Below are positions 61,740 through 64,000 of a DNA stretch of 64,000 bases, piece by piece. The position numbers and the translations under genes were made by a program. Each line of letters starts with the position of its first letter. Within the stretch, counting starts at the first letter, position 1. The stretch is from Polyodon spathula (lineage: Eukaryota > Chordata > Actinopteri > Acipenseriformes > Polyodontidae), in the NCBI RefSeq assembly GCF_017654505.1, contig NC_054548.1:33121774-33185773 (forward strand), in the 5' to 3' direction. A model generated the notes under the pieces. The model searched no databases. It had not been told where the DNA came from and saw only the letters and a list, made by a program, of their open reading frames with translations.

Positions 61740-61781
<42 letters not shown>

Positions 61782-61840
61782 TACATATTCACATACATAC
61801 ATACACACACACACATATATATATATATACATACATACAT

Positions 61841-61876
<36 letters not shown>
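61697..61876. repeat. Compound microsatellite (TA)n, (ACAT)n, (CA)n
   Basis: About 180 bases of TA, then ATAC and CA units, ending just before the Tc1 element. Confidence 0.95.
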
Positions 61877-61879
61877 TCA

Positions 61880-62935
61880 CTCTACCGGTCAAAAGTTTTA
61901 GAACACCTCCATTTTTCCAGTTTTTATTGAAATGTATTCAGTTTAATGTCTCATTGTACTCTGAAATTAAAGCATAGAACAAATAAACAATTGGAGATAA
62001 AAAAAGAAATCATGGAATCGTTTTAACAAAATTTAATCTAAATTTTTGGCTCATCAAAGTAGCCACCTTTTGCAGCTATAATAGCTGAACACACTGGTGG
62101 CATTCTTTCTACAATGGAAATCAAATATTGTTCGGAAAGTTTTTCCCAACACTGTTGCAGAAGTTCCCACAAATGTGTTGCACTTGTAGTTTTGCTTTGT
62201 CCAACCCTTCTGTCCAGTTCATCCCAAACCAGCTCGATGGGGTTTAAGTCTGGAGACTGTGCTGGCCATTCCATGATTTGAAGCCTACAGTCTTGTTCTT
62301 TTCTTCTAAGGTAGTTCTGACATAGCCTGGAGGTATGTTTTGGGTCATTATCTTGCTGTAGGATGAACCCCTGACAAACTAGGCATATACCAGATGGTAT
62401 TTCATGGCGCTGCAAAATGCTGTGGTAGCTGTTTTGGTTCAGGGTGCCACTGACTCTGTGCAAGTCGCCGACTCTGGATCCAGCAAAAGAGCCTCAGACC
62501 ATCACGCTTCCTCCTCTATGTTTGACAGTTGGTGTCACACACCGAGGAACCATCCTTTCGCCTACTCGACGGTGTACAAAAGCCCTGCGTGATGAACCGA
62601 AGATTTCAAATTTTGATTCATCGGTCCATAAGACCTTCTTCCAGTCTTCAGTAGTCCACTGGCGATGCTTCATGGCCCAGGCAATCCTCTTTTTCTTATT
62701 TTGGCTTTCTTACTGCCACTCGACCTGTCGAACCTGCAGCTCGAAGTCTTCTCTTCACAGTTGAAACTGAGACTTGCTTACTTCGACCAGTGTTAAGCTG
62801 TGCTGTGAGCCGCCTATCACGCAAGCTGTTGACTCTCAGAAACTTGTCTTCTGATTCTGTTGTGGCTTTGGGTCTGCCAGACCTCTTCCTGTCAGAGTTT
62901 CCTCCAGATTCCAAGTGCCTTTTGATGGTGTAGGA
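61880..62935 (-). mobile_element. Tc1-like transposon (family G), right end lost
   Basis: The left end CTACCGGTCAAAAGTTTTAG is a typical fish Tc1 terminus. On the minus strand, 62696-62914 gives an N-terminal helix-turn-helix piece (RSGRPKATTESEDKFL, SVSTVKRRLRAAGSTGRVA). The frame at 62038-62463 gives the C-terminal half ([52 protein letters not shown]). Between them lie shifts and stops. At about 62935 it is cut by a family-B Tc1 fragment. Confidence 0.85.
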
Positions 62936-62939
62936 AATT

Positions 62940-63296
62940 GTAGAAAATTAATTACAAATAACTGAAATAGTTTGGTTGGATACGTGTCCACCCCCCTTGT
63001 AATAGCAATCTTAAATTAGCTCAGGTGTAACCAATCACCTTCAAAATCACATACCAAGTTAAGTGGCCTCCACCTGTGTTAAATTGTAGTGATTCACATG
63101 ATTTCAGGATAAATTCAGCAGTTCCATTAGGTTCCCTCTGCTGGGTAGTGCATTTCAAAGCAAAGACTCAACCATGAGCACCAAGTCTCTTTCAAAAGGA
63201 CTCCGGGACAAAGTTGTTGAAAGGCACAGATCAAGGGGTGGGTAAAAAAAAATATTAAAGGCCTGAATATCCCTTGGAGCACGGTCAAGACGATTA
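62940..63296 (+). mobile_element. Tc1-like fragment (family B), left of the piggyBac MITE
   Basis: Follows 48425-48720 closely (GTGTCCACCCCCCTTGTAAT, AGCAAAGACTCAACCATGAG, TTGTTGAAAGGCACAGATCA). It lacks the outer terminal repeat, and the sequence stops at GACGATTAGTAA where a piggyBac MITE is inserted. It continues at 63828. Confidence 0.82.
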
Positions 63297-63300
63297 GTAA

Positions 63301-63823
63301 CCCTTTCCAGTCCAATCATCGAAAAGACATAAAGCACAGGTCTCTAGTCGTTTGTTCTCTGGAAAAAGCCAGAAAACCATTCACTGGCCGAGTGAGACCA
63401 ATAGGCGCTGAATGAAGGGGCGTGAGATCAATAGCCCTAGCAGCTGCAACACACAGAGATAAGCAGACATAAACAAAGAACGTAGTTGCTTCCGCATCCA
63501 GTGCTCAAAGAATATCACAGACATTTGAAGAGCTTTTTCATTTGTTATAATAATAAAATAATGACTTGGATTGCATTATTGAGGAGTTTGGTGATAAAAT
63601 GAGTGATCAGGAGAGGATTTATCAGTATGCATGTCTATAAAGAGGTATGTGAAAAATACAGCGAACATGGGGTGGGACTTGGCTGGAGATGCAGTACTGA
63701 TGTTGCTTAGCATTGCAACACCCTTTAAATCGATTTTACTCGGGGGGGCGGTTTAAAAAGAGTGTGTAAAATAAAGTCGACCTGACGTTCCTGACAGGCG
63801 CTGAATAAATGGACCGCAAAGGG
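63301..63823 (+). mobile_element. piggyBac-type MITE inside a Tc1 fragment
   Basis: A 523-base unit from CCCTTTCCAGTCC to GGACCGCAAAGGG. TTAA follows at 63824-63827 and its mutated form GTAA precedes at 63297-63300. The empty site in the paralogous Tc1 copy at 48717-48732 reads GATTATTAAGAAGTGG, proving insertion into TTAA. No coding sequence. Confidence 0.9.
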
Positions 63824-63827
63824 TTAA

Positions 63828-63905
63828 AAAGTGAAAGGTGTATGTCACCACCAAGACCCTGCCTGGATCAGGCCATACCTCCAAACTGGATGACCGAGCA
63901 AGAAG
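63828..63905 (+). mobile_element. Tc1-like fragment (family B), right of the piggyBac MITE
   Basis: AAAGTGAAAGGTGTATGTCA, ACCAAGACCCTGCCTGGATC and AACTGGATGACCGAGCAAGA match 48727-48798. It is cut off at AGAAGGA, where LINE sequence starts. Confidence 0.82.
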
Positions 63906-64000
63906 GAAACACATACAGATTCAAAAAGGCAGGAGCCTTTGTCAATTCCTTCAGATATCCCACCTATCAATCTACCCGAATACCAAATGGAGTACTGTGC
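63906..64000 (+). pseudogene. Second copy of the restriction-endonuclease LINE, 5'-truncated
   Basis: From AACACATACAGATTCAAAAA to the right edge the sequence matches 17469-17561 with about eight differences (IPSDIPPINLPEYQMEYC versus IPSDIRPINPPKYQMEYY). It starts just before the reverse-transcriptase domain, so the 5' part is missing, as expected for a 5'-truncated LINE. The remainder lies outside the window. Confidence 0.85.

Overview
This is a vertebrate genomic window, most likely from a ray-finned fish. The evidence is the formin exons, several fish-type Tc1 families, and CR1-, L2- and L1/Tx1-like LINEs together with piggyBac, Harbinger, hAT-like and LTR elements. The CR1-like LINE 3' ends and the SINE type fit a non-teleost lineage such as sturgeon, paddlefish or gar, but that placement rests on memory of such repeats and is only tentative. 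There are no bacterial-type operons and no CRISPR array.

The only host gene I can support is an FHDC-type formin on the + strand. Three coding exons are visible: 8517-9031 (proline-rich FH1 plus start of FH2), 27964-28025 and 60719-60821 (consecutive FH2 pieces). Their splice phases match (0/0, then 2/2) and the joined reading follows the FH2 domain of FHDC1 without a gap. Almost everything from 9032 to 60718 is therefore two very large introns (about 18.9 and 32.7 kb), and the gene continues beyond both ends of the window.

The introns and flanks are packed with transposable elements, many nested. 1-8.5 kb: an inverted-arm repeat, an IS630/Tc1-like transposase remnant, a 36-bp tandem repeat and a CR1-like LINE. 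9.5-10.3 kb: a solo LTR with a 5-bp target duplication. 13.7-16.3 kb: two abutting Tc1 elements. 16.6-20 kb: a decayed LINE with a restriction-like endonuclease. 22.8-24.1 kb: hAT-like, foldback and piggyBac MITEs. 28.7-29.1 kb: a tRNA-type SINE. 30.3-36.7 kb: an L2-like LINE split by a 3.4-kb Harbinger element, which itself carries another LINE, and by a CR1-like LINE. 37.7-40.6 kb: an L1/Tx1-like LINE carrying a piggyBac MITE and a Harbinger derivative. 41.6-45.1 kb: a Tc1 element followed by a compact LTR retrotransposon with almost identical LTRs. 48.2-50.6 kb: a Tc1 fragment, a LINE endonuclease fragment and a duplicated Tc1/piggyBac junction. 51.7-52.3 kb: a minisatellite. 53.6-57 kb: a piggyBac element split by Tc1. 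57.6-59.1 kb: a second Tc1 family with perfect TA ends. 61.9-64 kb: Tc1 elements, a piggyBac MITE inside one of them, and a second copy of the restriction-endonuclease LINE entering from the right edge.

All transposase and reverse-transcriptase frames seen are broken, so I call them pseudogenes or element remnants. Insertion order can be read in several places because removing the inner element restores the outer reading frame or matches an empty paralogous site. Two short stretches (about 5591-5830 and 35936-36300) look like scrambled mixtures of neighbouring sequences and may be assembly artefacts.
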